DNA of 64,000 bases from an uncultured Lactococcus sp. (lineage in GTDB: Bacteria; Bacillota; Bacilli; Lactobacillales; Streptococcaceae), in assembly GCF_934191625.1 (NCBI RefSeq), contig NZ_CAKPUG010000002.1, positions 186,001 through 250,000 on the forward strand, in the 5' to 3' direction. Under the pieces are notes generated by a model. It saw nothing but the letters and a program-made list of their open reading frames with translations. It ran no database searches and was not told where the DNA came from. Numbering within the stretch: the stretch's first letter is position 1; every line of letters starts with the position of its first letter. Positions 8,674-17,283 of this stretch are shown one piece after another. A program made the position numbers and the translations under genes.

Positions 8674-10933
8674 TGTCAAAGATTTCTGGAAAGAGGAACT
8701 GCAGAACATCCATAGTCACTCGACGTCCTTTACCCTTCAAAGGATAGAGATGGAAAAGCATAGCAGGATTAAAGTTAGCTTCAATAATACTGTACTTTTC
8801 ACCCAAGCTATCATTAAGATCTTCAATCAATATGTCCACACCTGTAATCTTGACTTGCAGAGCTTCAGCAGCTTTTTCAGCAATATCCTTATAGATCTCG
8901 GGCATCTCATCCGTGACGTCGATAGAATCTCCACCTGTAGACACATTAGAGTTTTCACGGAGATTTACCTTTACGTCTTTCTCAGGTATACTCTGTTCCG
9001 TAAACCCTTGGACTTCCAGCATAAGTTTTTCGGGAGCATTAATCTGTATTTTTTCCAAAGGAAAGCGATGATCATGACCACGTAGAGGATTCTCATTTTT
9101 CTGTGTGACCAGTTCTCTAATCGTGGATGCTCCATCACCAATAACGTGTGCAGCATCCCGACGAAGAACAGCTTTTGTCGTGCCATCTAGCACAAAGAAA
9201 CGGTATTCTGTACCAGAAACAAAACTCTCAACAAGAACTTCTTTATCTTCTTGGAAAGCAATTTCTAGAGCTTTATTAAACTGTTCTTGAGTCGCTGGTT
9301 TTTTAAATATAGAGATGCCTAGGCCATAATTCGTTGATTTAGGCTTGACAACAATTGCGACCGATTCAAAAAGTGGAAAGGCAGCTTGAGCAGTTACTAA
9401 ATCACTAAATTCTTGCCCTTGTGGCGTTTTTAAATTCGCACGATCCAGCAGCTTTTTCGTAACCACTTTATTTTCCATGATGGCATAAGCCACCATCGAG
9501 TCTTTTGAAGTCATATTTCCCTTTTCGATAATTTCGGTATGAGTTTTATAACTTAAAGCAATCATCTGGTCTTGTGCATCTAAAACTGCGACTTTTAAGC
9601 CTTTTTGAATAGCATCAAAAAGCAAGTTTTGCGTCGAAAGTTCAAGATGAGTAAAACCTGATAATTGAAAAGGCCGTTCATAGGATTTTCGACGATATTT
9701 GAGAGATAAATCCAAAGCAAAAGCTTTGTTTTCCCGGTAAGCAAGTTCCATCTGCCCAGCAATTGTTTCCTCAGGTTTTTCCAACATCTGAGCAAACTTC
9801 TCAATAAGCGCCAAGTCTTCCTGATCAAAATCTAAATTTTGGGCGAAAATACGCATCTGTTCGAAAAACAGTTTTCCTTCATCGTAATATGCTGTTTTTG
9901 CTAAAGAATTTTCTAAGGCTACAGCATCATTTATTTTATAACCTAATCTTTGAGCAGTATCTGGCGTCTCTTCTTCATCTTTATATATCAGATAAAGGGC
10001 TAAAAGGTGAATAAAGCGAGCTGTATCCTCATCCATCCCCACACGCACAAAAGGATTCAAGTCAAAATTTCGAAACTCGACATATTGAATACCAGAATCA
10101 AGTAGCTCCTCCGCGCGCTTTCCACCACGTAAACGTACAGCAGAATAAAACTCCTTCATCTCAGAGAGTGCTCCCGTTTTAACGTAAGTTTGCAAATCCT
10201 CATAGTATTTTTCAAGGCTCTCATAGCTTACGAAAATATCGGGCATATTTCGATAGCCAAATTTAGAATTTCTAATAGAACGTACGGGTTCTGGTATTTT
10301 TTCATTTCTATCAGTAAAAAATCCAGAATTGGCACGTGGTGAAGCTCCTAAGCAATATGTAATCAGCCACATATAGCGCAAATATTGACGTGAAAGCTTC
10401 ATGTAAATTTCAGATTTGAAGTTTTGAAAGGCTGTAGTTTGCTCTTCCTTCCACATCGCTTCGAGCAAATCCTCACCAAATTCAAAGTTGTAGTGGATGC
10501 CAGAGACCATTTGCTTTCTTTTACCATATTTTTTTGCTAGTCCTTCACGATAAAGCACATCTTGCGCTGTTTCTAGATTTGCAAGACGGATATCTGACTC
10601 ATTTTCCGGTAAAGCTGGTGGCATAGATTGTGCCCAGAGAAGTTCTTCTTTTTCAAGAGAACGTATCATCACGTCATGAAGAGCCCCCATGAATTGTAAT
10701 GCTTGCTTTGACTCTTCAAAAACAGGTGTAATAGCTTCTAATTGTGTTTCTGAAAAATCTGTCTGAATATAAGGATGATAGCGCCTAGAACCAAGAATTG
10801 ATGGGTGTTTTAAGCGACTTAAATTACCTGTTGAATCAACACGGTGACCTTCTCTTTCTAAACCAAACCGGGCTTGAAAAAGATAAGGTCTTACTTGGGA
10901 GCTTGAGAGTATTTTATGATAAGCTATAGTCAT
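8669..10933 (-). CDS. gshF: Bifunctional glutamate-cysteine ligase/glutathione synthetase
   Basis: 754-aa fusion that makes glutathione in two ATP-dependent steps: gamma-glutamylcysteine in the N-terminal half (about 1-460), then addition of glycine by the C-terminal ATP-grasp domain (about 490-754). The ligase part has the type 1 landmarks GLEREGHRV at the start and EFRNFDLNPF near the middle; the ATP-grasp part has VVVKPKSTNYGLGI, GTEYRFFVLDG and IIEANFNPAM. Length matches GshF of streptococci, Listeria and enterococci. Single-gene unit with a terminator. Glutathione peroxidase at 54 kb and OsmC next door fit a thiol-based defence. Confidence 0.95.
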   Translation of the reverse strand: MTIAYHKILSSSQVRPYLFQARFGLEREGHRVDSTGNLSRLKHPSILGSRRYHPYIQTDFSETQLEAITPVFEESKQALQFMGALHDVMIRSLEKEELLWAQSMPPALPENESDIRLANLETAQDVLYREGLAKKYGKRKQMVSGIHYNFEFGEDLLEAMWKEEQTTAFQNFKSEIYMKLSRQYLRYMWLITYCLGASPRANSGFFTDRNEKIPEPVRSIRNSKFGYRNMPDIFVSYESLEKYYEDLQTYVKTGALSEMKEFYSAVRLRGGKRAEELLDSGIQYVEFRNFDLNPFVRVGMDEDTARFIHLLALYLIYKDEEETPDTAQRLGYKINDAVALENSLAKTAYYDEGKLFFEQMRIFAQNLDFDQEDLALIEKFAQMLEKPEETIAGQMELAYRENKAFALDLSLKYRRKSYERPFQLSGFTHLELSTQNLLFDAIQKGLKVAVLDAQDQMIALSYKTHTEIIEKGNMTSKDSMVAYAIMENKVVTKKLLDRANLKTPQGQEFSDLVTAQAAFPLFESVAIVVKPKSTNYGLGISIFKKPATQEQFNKALEIAFQEDKEVLVESFVSGTEYRFFVLDGTTKAVLRRDAAHVIGDGASTIRELVTQKNENPLRGHDHRFPLEKIQINAPEKLMLEVQGFTEQSIPEKDVKVNLRENSNVSTGGDSIDVTDEMPEIYKDIAEKAAEALQVKITGVDILIEDLNDSLGEKYSIIEANFNPAMLFHLYPLKGKGRRVTMDVLQFLFPEIFDK

Positions 10934-10990
10934 TTTTATTTCCAGATTTCTATTTTTATTCTCGTACAGACGGTTGAAACTTTTACTGCT

Positions 10991-10999
10991 ATTATATCA
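10991..10999 (-). promoter_or_regulatory. Extended -10 promoter of gshF
   Basis: TGATATAAT on the minus strand (TGnTATAAT), about 58 bases before the gshF start. No clear -35. Confidence 0.5.
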
Positions 11000-11043
11000 T
11001 GTTACTGCTTACCTCTCCCCAAATTAAAAATGCAACATCATGT

Positions 11044-11490
11044 TTAACTTACTTTCAGCTTTTCTAAATGAATCTTAGACTGAATTTTAACATTACCTTG
11101 TAAAGCTTTAGAAATCATACAAGAACTTTCAGCATATTCAGCAAGACGGTAAGTCTTATCATAATCCGCTTTTTCATCAATTTTTAAATAAAGATTATGG
11201 ATAATCTGTTCATAAGTGAAAATACCTTTATCAACATTAACAGTGGCTTCAGATTCAACCTTAAAATCAAGAACTGCTATCTCATTACGTTCAAGCATAG
11301 CTGCTAGAGTAATCGTATAGCAGGTACTTGCAGCACCTAAAAGCATTTCGTCTGGATTCGTTCCCACACCTGGACCGTCCATCACACTTGGAATTGAAAT
11401 TTTCTCTTTTAAAGCGGCCGTTTCTAAATTACCTACAGCATTTCGTCCACCGGACCAATTAATTTTCGATGTAAATAAGTGTTTTACCAT
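11044..11490 (-). CDS. OsmC/Ohr family peroxiredoxin
   Basis: 148-aa cytosolic thiol peroxidase-fold protein that reduces organic hydroperoxides. The two active-site cysteines are C57 (AASTCYTITLAAML) and C124 (ESSCMISKAL), with the family spacing. Length is normal. The start follows GAGGAG. It lies between gshF and a divergent binding-protein gene. Sequence alone does not decide between the OsmC and YhfA-type subgroups. Confidence 0.9.
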   Translation of the reverse strand: MVKHLFTSKINWSGGRNAVGNLETAALKEKISIPSVMDGPGVGTNPDEMLLGAASTCYTITLAAMLERNEIAVLDFKVESEATVNVDKGIFTYEQIIHNLYLKIDEKADYDKTYRLAEYAESSCMISKALQGNVKIQSKIHLEKLKVS

Positions 11491-11595
11491 TTTTACTCCT
11501 CTATCCTATTTTACTGTTCTTTTTGATCATACCAAAAATTTGTAAACATAAAAAGCTTCTGAATTTTTAAAATTTGCTAAAATAAAAATATACAG

Positions 11596-11617
11596 AAAGG
11601 AAGGGTTTGCAAAACCC
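11596..11617 (+). promoter_or_regulatory. Displaced ribosome site with intervening hairpin
   Basis: AAAGGAA (11596-11602) lies 26 bases from the ATG at 11629. Between them GGGTTT (11603-11608) and AAACCC (11612-11617) can fold into a tight hairpin, which shortens the effective spacing to about 11 bases. No nearer ribosome site is present. Confidence 0.45.
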
Positions 11618-11628
11618 ATTATATATAA

Positions 11629-12477
11629 ATGAATAAAAAATTAGTTTTAGGTCTAGCCTTATTTTCTCTTACTTCTTTTGGGGTTTTGACCGCCTGCAGC
11701 AAAAAAGTCAACGTTAAAGCGGAGCCTAAGGAAATCATCGTAGCAACAAATGCAAACTCAAAACCTAATACCTATAAAGAAGGTGATAAATTAACAGGTT
11801 ACGATATAGAGCTTGCACGCGCTGTTTTCCAAGAGCTCCCTGAGTACAAGCTAAAATTCCAAGTAATTGACTTTAATTCTGTCCTTTCTGGAATTGATAA
11901 TGGACGCTTTCAAATGGCTGCAAATGCTCTTTCTTGGACACCCGAACGTGCAGAAAAATACACTTACTCGCTACCTTTATCTAAATCAGCCACAGCGGTA
12001 GCCGTTAAACCTGACTTACAAGTTAATTCCTTGAACGATTTAGCTGGTAAAACCACTGAAGTCTTATCTGGTGTCCAAGTCGCAACAATGCTTGAAAACT
12101 GGAACAAGGAAAATCCCAAGAAAGCAATGAATTTAAAATATATGGATGCCAGTTATCCCTTGACTTCTTATGTTGCTGATGTTGACTCAGGTAAAAGTGA
12201 CTTTGTGATTTACGATCAAATTTCACTCACACAAATCATCCAACAGCACGCTTATGATTTAAAAGTCGAACCAATTGATTTAGGTGAAACAGATAAACAT
12301 ACAGGATTTAGCTATTTCATTTTTGGTAAGGAAAAAGAAGATAAAGATCTACAAGAGAAAGTCGACAAAGCCTTGGTAAAACTTCAAGAAAATGGAACGA
12401 TGACAAAACTTTCTGAAAAATACCTCGGTGGCGATTTTACTCCTAGAGAGGAAGATATGAAAGATGGTAAAGATTAA
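11629..12477 (+). CDS. Amino-acid ABC transporter binding lipoprotein (SBP family 3)
   Basis: 282-aa lipoprotein with signal peptide and lipobox LTAC (Cys23), then a type II periplasmic-binding fold. GYDIELARAVF and SVLSGIDNGRFQMAANALSWTPERAEKY resemble cystine binders of the TcyJ/TcyK type, so cystine or a polar amino acid is the likely ligand (inference). No permease or ATPase gene is adjacent, so it must use a partner elsewhere or act as an extra receptor. It overlaps the following amidase gene by 14 bases, which implies coupled translation. Confidence 0.85.
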   Translation: MNKKLVLGLALFSLTSFGVLTACSKKVNVKAEPKEIIVATNANSKPNTYKEGDKLTGYDIELARAVFQELPEYKLKFQVIDFNSVLSGIDNGRFQMAANALSWTPERAEKYTYSLPLSKSATAVAVKPDLQVNSLNDLAGKTTEVLSGVQVATMLENWNKENPKKAMNLKYMDASYPLTSYVADVDSGKSDFVIYDQISLTQIIQQHAYDLKVEPIDLGETDKHTGFSYFIFGKEKEDKDLQEKVDKALVKLQENGTMTKLSEKYLGGDFTPREEDMKDGKD

Positions 12478-13939
12478 AGACGCTACATACTGGGTAGAAA
12501 AAATTCATGCTGGACAGATTAGTGCTGCTGAATTACTCCAAGAAACTCAAAAAAAACTAGAAGAAATCAATCCCCACTACAATGCCGTTGCTGCTTATGA
12601 CTTGCCTCAGGCTCAAGCTGATTTATCAAAAACAGAAGCAGGCTATTTTGCAGGTCTTCCCTTTCCACTAAAAATGCTAGGTCAGGAGCATGCAGGTCTT
12701 CCGTCAACTTCGAGTTCAAAACTTTTCGAAGATATTATAGCCTATTCAGACGATAACTTTGTCCAAGCAGCTCTAGAGTCCGGCTTAACGCCTTTTGGAC
12801 AAACAAATTCTCCCGAATTTGGTTTTAAAAATATTACAGATTCCGACTTATATGGCGACACACGTAATGTTTGGAACACAGCTTATTACTCTGGTGGCTC
12901 TTCAGGTGGCGCTGCTTCCGCTGTAGCTTCTGGTATTTTTCCCATGGCTGGAGCATCTGATGGTGGTGGCTCTATACGTATTCCTGCTTCTTTTTCAGGT
13001 CTTATCGGTCTAAAAATGACACGAGGACTCATGCCTCAAGGTCCCGGTAATTTTCGAGGATGGCAAGGGGCGGCGACTACTGGAGCTTTAACGGTTTCCG
13101 TACGCGATACCGCAAGTTTTGTAGCAGAAATGCAACGAAAACAAGAAGCCGATCCTTATCAAACGGCTTTGTTAGACAAGGAAGCTCTACATCATCTCAC
13201 TGAACCCGATAAAGCATTAAATATTGCTTATTCCTTTGAGTCACCGGTATCAGGATTGACGATTTCGGAGACTTCGAAAGCGGCCCTTCAAAAAGCCGTG
13301 GACTTTCTCAAAACTCAAGGCCACCAACTAACAGAAGTTGCTTTTCCTTTTGATGCACGACCTTTGATTCAAACATATTATCAAATGAATGCTGCTGAAA
13401 CATATGCCATGCTTCAGCCTTGGGAGATTGCTAATGATCGCAAGATAAATAATAGTGATGTGGAACCACTGACCTATGCTTTATTAGAAGCTGGTCGCAA
13501 GGCAGATGCGGCTTCTTACATACAGGCTTTAAATCAATGGGACAGTGCGTGTGCAACGTTTGATGAAGAAATTTTTAAAAAATTTGATCTCTTCTTAACG
13601 CCGACAACAGCAAAAACAGCGCCCAAAATTGGTGAAGAACTCATCCATCCTAACATTATTGAAAAAATGAAACATATGGAATTATACGACTTCTCTGAAC
13701 AAATTGCCACGATAGATCAAGCATTTGAAAAATCCTTAGCTTTCACTCCTTACAACTTCATCAGTAATCTCACAGGACAACCTGCCCTGTCACTTCCCAT
13801 TTATTTAGAAAAAGATACACATCTACCACAAGGCGTTCAACTATGGGGCAAAAAAAACTCCGAGATTTTGCTGTTAAGCCTGGCTTTACAGTTCGAAAAT
13901 AATGACCAATTCATATTACCTGAGTTTTATAGCCATTGA
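12464..13939 (+). CDS. Amidase signature family hydrolase
   Basis: 491-aa amidase-signature enzyme using a Ser-cisSer-Lys triad. The lysine is in FPLKMLGQ near residue 69, and the glycine/serine-rich signature GGSSGGAAS and SDGGGSIRIPASFSGLIGLK follow. These enzymes hydrolyse carboxamides; the substrate is unknown and GatA is unlikely because no gatB/gatC are nearby. No signal peptide, so cytosolic. Start codon overlaps the end of the binding-protein gene, suggesting that the imported ligand or a derivative is its substrate (inference). Confidence 0.88.
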   Translation: MVKIKDATYWVEKIHAGQISAAELLQETQKKLEEINPHYNAVAAYDLPQAQADLSKTEAGYFAGLPFPLKMLGQEHAGLPSTSSSKLFEDIIAYSDDNFVQAALESGLTPFGQTNSPEFGFKNITDSDLYGDTRNVWNTAYYSGGSSGGAASAVASGIFPMAGASDGGGSIRIPASFSGLIGLKMTRGLMPQGPGNFRGWQGAATTGALTVSVRDTASFVAEMQRKQEADPYQTALLDKEALHHLTEPDKALNIAYSFESPVSGLTISETSKAALQKAVDFLKTQGHQLTEVAFPFDARPLIQTYYQMNAAETYAMLQPWEIANDRKINNSDVEPLTYALLEAGRKADAASYIQALNQWDSACATFDEEIFKKFDLFLTPTTAKTAPKIGEELIHPNIIEKMKHMELYDFSEQIATIDQAFEKSLAFTPYNFISNLTGQPALSLPIYLEKDTHLPQGVQLWGKKNSEILLLSLALQFENNDQFILPEFYSH

Positions 13940-13941
13940 TT

Positions 13942-13980
13942 GGAAATAAAAAGAACCAAATTGGTTCTTTTTTTATTTCC
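13942..13980. terminator. Bidirectional terminator between amidase and GNAT genes
   Basis: Palindrome centred on AAGAACCAAATTGGTTCTT, flanked by A and T runs on both sides. It contains the stop codon of the convergent GNAT gene. Confidence 0.88.
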
Positions 13981-14392
13981 ATATCATTAAAAATTCTTTT
14001 TCATTATTATCTTTATCTAAGCTTTCCGATATTATTTTGAATCCTTCTCGGTGATAAAAACGAATTGCACCTTCATTTTTCTGATAAACTTTTAAGAAGA
14101 GAGTTTGATTTGAAACTTTGACATGCTGTAAAAGTGCTTTGCCAATACCTTTTGACTGCTTGCTATTGCTCACAAAAATACCTGCAATGTAGTGGTCGAT
14201 CAAACCAACAAAGGCAACAATTTTTTGGTTTTCTTCATAAACATAAATGTCAGCATCTTTCATAGCTTCTTCAACTGCTTCGGCTTGATTCAGCCAGTAT
14301 TCACGCTTGATGAATCGATGATTGGCAATATTGACTCTCAGCCAAAGCTCGACAACTTTCTGCAGATCTTCAGGCTTAATTTTTCTGATCAT
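13973..14392 (-). CDS. GNAT family N-acetyltransferase
   Basis: 139-aa acetyl-CoA-dependent acetyltransferase fold. The CoA pyrophosphate loop is SKQSKGIGKALL near residue 80, and the C-terminal YQKNEGAIRFYHREGFK is the common GNAT beta4-alpha4 segment. It resembles YiaC/YjaB-type proteins; the acceptor is unknown. AAAGGAG lies seven bases before the ATG. Convergent with the amidase gene and apparently a single-gene unit. Confidence 0.85.
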   Translation of the reverse strand: MIRKIKPEDLQKVVELWLRVNIANHRFIKREYWLNQAEAVEEAMKDADIYVYEENQKIVAFVGLIDHYIAGIFVSNSKQSKGIGKALLQHVKVSNQTLFLKVYQKNEGAIRFYHREGFKIISESLDKDNNEKEFLMIWK

Positions 14393-14443
14393 ACTTCTCC
14401 TTTCTTTTCTTCATCTTAACACAATTTATTTTACTTGCAACAA

Positions 14444-14482
14444 AATAAAAGTGGCTCAACATTGTGTTTAGTCACTTTTATT
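14444..14482 (-). terminator. Terminator of the TMEM175-like gene
   Basis: Perfect 10-bp stem (AATAAAAGTG / CACTTTTATT) with a 19-base loop, 16 bases after the stop codon, T-rich on the exit side. Confidence 0.7.
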
Positions 14483-14497
14483 ATAGAAAAAATGGGA

Positions 14498-15073
14498 TTA
14501 GCTTTTATTAACATAGTTTTCAATCTGCTTATCGGGGATTACCCATGGAATCATACTCAAAATAGTTGCTACCAATGAAATTTGAGGTACAGGCAGTAAA
14601 ACCGTCAGTATAATACCAATCATTAAAATTAGAATTGAAAAACCGCCTTTCCAAACCCAATGCATGTCTTTCAGCTTATAATTTCTTGATTTAAAAATTT
14701 CATAACTCAGGATATTAAAAATGATATCAATAAATAAGTTATTTACAGCATAAACAATCTCAGGCGTTTTTGAACCTGAAAATTCAGAGAGCCAGTTGGT
14801 GGTAAAAGGAGTAAAACTCATAAAAAATAAAAGTACAACATTCCACCACAGAATTCTCCCTGAAACACGTTCAGCCAGATGGAAAAGATGATGATGGTTA
14901 TTCCAATAGATAGCCAAGAGATAAAAACTTGCAAGATAGGTTAGGAAAATAAAACCCATATCAAATAGATCAGTCCAATTTGGTCCCTTAGGCACACGTA
15001 GGTTTAGGACCATTACAGTAATTAAGATGGCGACAATACCATCGGTAAATGCAGATAAACGTCCACTTGTCAT
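14498..15073 (-). CDS. TMEM175/DUF1211 family potassium channel-like protein
   Basis: 191-aa membrane protein with about six transmembrane segments. The N-terminal signature RLSAFTDGIVAILITVMVL matches the pore-lining helix of DUF1211 proteins, whose bacterial members form potassium-leak channels as tetramers. Bacterial TMEM175 proteins have one repeat of this size, so the length is normal. GGAG lies seven bases before the ATG. No neighbour suggests a more specific role. Confidence 0.88.
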   Translation of the reverse strand: MTSGRLSAFTDGIVAILITVMVLNLRVPKGPNWTDLFDMGFIFLTYLASFYLLAIYWNNHHHLFHLAERVSGRILWWNVVLLFFMSFTPFTTNWLSEFSGSKTPEIVYAVNNLFIDIIFNILSYEIFKSRNYKLKDMHWVWKGGFSILILMIGIILTVLLPVPQISLVATILSMIPWVIPDKQIENYVNKS

Positions 15074-15119
15074 TTTGTTTCTCCATGTATTATTATCGCT
15101 GAGCAGGCAGAGTTGTGTA

Positions 15120-15317
15120 TTATTTGCTCAATTCAAAGTAGAGCGCGGCAATATTTCCATCAAATTCACGATTTTGACCATTAATTTCTAGTTCTAACAC
15201 TTTAGCTGAGTCTTCTAAAGCAGGGATTTCACGATTTTGTAAGAGAACAAATTCTTCTACGTTAGCGAATTCTTTACTTTCTTGACGGCCGTTAAGATGT
15301 TGTACTTTAATTTTCAT
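15120..15317 (-). CDS. Small DUF4649-type protein
   Basis: 65-aa protein beginning MKIKVQHLNGRQESKEF. It is small, soluble and acidic in its second half and resembles DUF4649 proteins of streptococci and lactococci, whose function is unknown. The frame is open further upstream; the ATG at 15317 is preferred because its start overlaps the end of the dioxygenase gene by 11 bases, as expected for coupled translation. Confidence 0.7.
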   Translation of the reverse strand: MKIKVQHLNGRQESKEFANVEEFVLLQNREIPALEDSAKVLELEINGQNREFDGNIAALYFELSK

Positions 15318-16203
15318 GATTTTCTTCTTTCTTTTTTTCAAAATGAACACCTTGCTTTTGATAATAGCGCAAGAGTTCTTGACGTTTTGCTTCATAACGT
15401 GGCGGTAAAGCTAAGTCGTGTCCCAAATCTTGGATTGATTCATCTAGAGTAAAGCCTGGAGTTAGAGTTGCAAACTCAATCCTCACACCGCCTGGCTCTT
15501 TAAGGTACACCGATCTAAAATAACCACGATCCGCGTATAATTCTCTCTCATAACCGAAGCTTAGCGCCCTTTCCCAAATCTTGTCGAGGGCTTTACTGTT
15601 AGGAACTGCAAAAGCAATATGGTCAATAGATCCTCTCCCCCACACTCGATTACCTTCTGAAGATGTTGCCGGCAGTAGCGTAATCCCTTCATCGCTCCCA
15701 AGTATTTTTTGGAAAAAAAGGCTGGTCTGTTCAAGATTCGAGCTATAGAGACGACTGCCCCAGAGTCCTGTGATTTGGAAAGCTGCAGGTACATCTGTCA
15801 ACACATTGATGTGAGCATCTTGATTTTGCTCTTCTACCTCGATAAATTCAAGTAAAATATTGTCAAAATCAAGGGCTTGCAAAGTATTGTCTGTGTGTTG
15901 ATATTTTAGGCCAAACTTTTTAAAACGTTGCACCCAGTATTCCGTAGAATCTTTAGGAATTTTGAATTGGATACCGGACAAATAATCAGTCCCCTCTTGC
16001 CGTTCTACATCAAAGCGTTGATCCGGAAAAAAGGTTACAACAGTTCCTGGAGTCCCCATAAAATCACCGTAATACACATGGCGCATATAGATATTACCTT
16101 GATTAATAGAGTTTTTAACCAAACGCAAGCCTAAAATATCGGCATAAAAATGAAAATTCTGTTCAAAGTCAGCTGTAAGTAGAGATATATGATGTAATTC
16201 CAT
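15307..16203 (-). CDS. VOC-family ring-cleaving dioxygenase, MhqO/YkcA-like
   Basis: 298-aa protein with two vicinal-oxygen-chelate modules (about 1-130 and 145-280). MELHHISLLTADFEQNF and YYGDFMGTPGTVVTFFP match the MhqA/MhqE/MhqO group of hydroquinone-linked extradiol dioxygenases. Metal ligands fit H at the start of each module and E in GGVRIEFAT. TAGGAGG before the ATG at 16203 decides the start over a longer frame. It is expressed from a strong promoter whose -10 lies in a perfect palindrome of cop-box form. Quinone or aromatic detoxification is likely. Confidence 0.85.
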   Translation of the reverse strand: MELHHISLLTADFEQNFHFYADILGLRLVKNSINQGNIYMRHVYYGDFMGTPGTVVTFFPDQRFDVERQEGTDYLSGIQFKIPKDSTEYWVQRFKKFGLKYQHTDNTLQALDFDNILLEFIEVEEQNQDAHINVLTDVPAAFQITGLWGSRLYSSNLEQTSLFFQKILGSDEGITLLPATSSEGNRVWGRGSIDHIAFAVPNSKALDKIWERALSFGYERELYADRGYFRSVYLKEPGGVRIEFATLTPGFTLDESIQDLGHDLALPPRYEAKRQELLRYYQKQGVHFEKKKEENHEN

Positions 16204-16218
16204 ATGCCCGCCTCCTAT

Positions 16219-16254
16219 GTTTACAATTGTAAACCTATCTTTTTGATATGTCAA
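16219..16254 (-). promoter_or_regulatory. Dioxygenase promoter with cop-box-like palindrome
   Basis: TTGACA (16254-16249), 17-bp spacer, TACAAT (16231-16226). The perfect 16-bp palindrome GTTTACAATTGTAAAC (16219-16234) contains TACANNTGTA, the CopY/CopR operator core, and covers the -10. A MarR-type quinone regulator is the alternative. Confidence 0.75.
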
Positions 16255-16281
16255 GAATAAATGTTGAGAAGAATATATAAT

Positions 16282-16315
16282 AAAAACACCCGAGAATATT
16301 TCTCAAGGTGTTTTT
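16282..16315 (-). terminator. Terminator after the kinase gene
   Basis: AAAAACACC and GGTGTTTTT enclose an inner GAGAA/TTCTC stem; T-rich exit on the minus strand. It separates the sugar locus from the dioxygenase promoter. Confidence 0.75.
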
Positions 16316-16380
16316 AAAGAGCACAATAATCCTACAGACCATTAGTGATTCTACTTTCTGTATTTGTAAAACTGGCCTTC

Positions 16381-17274
16381 TTATAATTCAGTCAAAGCTA
16401 GAGAAAAGGCGCCTTGGGTTGAGGAAACTTCTTCAGTTATAATATGGGCTGTAGGCACCAATTTTTTCACTTCTTGTATGAATGTTAACTGCACTTGAGG
16501 TATTTTCAAAAGTACAGAACCCTTTAGGGCAATACCAATAGCTTGGGGCTGGCCTAACTTGTTATAGTTATCAATCGTTATCTGCGCTAAAAATTGTCCT
16601 GCTTCTTTCAAGATACTTTGAGCTATAGTATTATCTTTATTTGCTTCGGCTACAATGAGTGGCGTCAGTGCAGCAAGTTCTTTCTTGGCAGCTCCATAGA
16701 CAAACTGTTTTATGGCAACTGGATCAGTAAGGTGAAGATAATCGAGGATCTCCTTTGAGAGTGGCGATAAAGGTTTCCCCTGATCCTCATCATTTGCCAT
16801 CATCTCAATAGCTCGAAGAGCAATCCAATAGCCCGATCCGCGATCGCTGCCAATGAGGTGCCCCCAGCCACCAGTCATTACTTGCTTTTCTCCCCTATGA
16901 CCAAAACTGACAGCACCTGTACCTGCAATTGTCAAAATCCCATCATCGTTACCGAAATATGCTGCATGAGCGATACGTGCATCAGTCTCTATCCGCACAG
17001 GAACGCCAAAAGATGATAAAACTTGCTGAAGCTCTACGCTGTACTTTCCTGAACCTATCCCGGCAACACCTAAAGAAATTGAGAGCAACTCCGCACTAGG
17101 CAAGGCATCTAGGCACCCTTGAATAGCTTGCTGAATGTGCTGACAAGCTGCTGAAAAATCAATCAATACATTTCCAAAGGAGGAATACGATTGTGTTAAA
17201 GCTTTTCCCGTTTCATCATAAGCTACAGCTTCCGTTTTTGTCCCGCCAGCATCTACGCCAATAATAATCTTCAT
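16381..17274 (-). CDS. BadF/BcrA-family N-acetylglucosamine/N-acetylmuramate kinase
   Basis: 297-aa sugar kinase of the ASKHA ATPase fold. The phosphate-1 loop is GVDAGGTKTEAVAYD, phosphate-2 is GTGAVSFGH, and GGWGHLIGSDRGSGYWI is characteristic of GlcNAc kinase/MurK-type members. It would phosphorylate an amino sugar in the cytosol. It follows the DUF871 gene by nine bases with a shared ribosome-site region (AAAGGATGA), so the two work in one operon, consistent with recovery of cell-wall sugars. The exact substrate is inference. Confidence 0.85.
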   Translation of the reverse strand: MKIIIGVDAGGTKTEAVAYDETGKALTQSYSSFGNVLIDFSAACQHIQQAIQGCLDALPSAELLSISLGVAGIGSGKYSVELQQVLSSFGVPVRIETDARIAHAAYFGNDDGILTIAGTGAVSFGHRGEKQVMTGGWGHLIGSDRGSGYWIALRAIEMMANDEDQGKPLSPLSKEILDYLHLTDPVAIKQFVYGAAKKELAALTPLIVAEANKDNTIAQSILKEAGQFLAQITIDNYNKLGQPQAIGIALKGSVLLKIPQVQLTFIQEVKKLVPTAHIITEEVSSTQGAFSLALTEL

Positions 17275-17283
17275 AGCTTTTCA

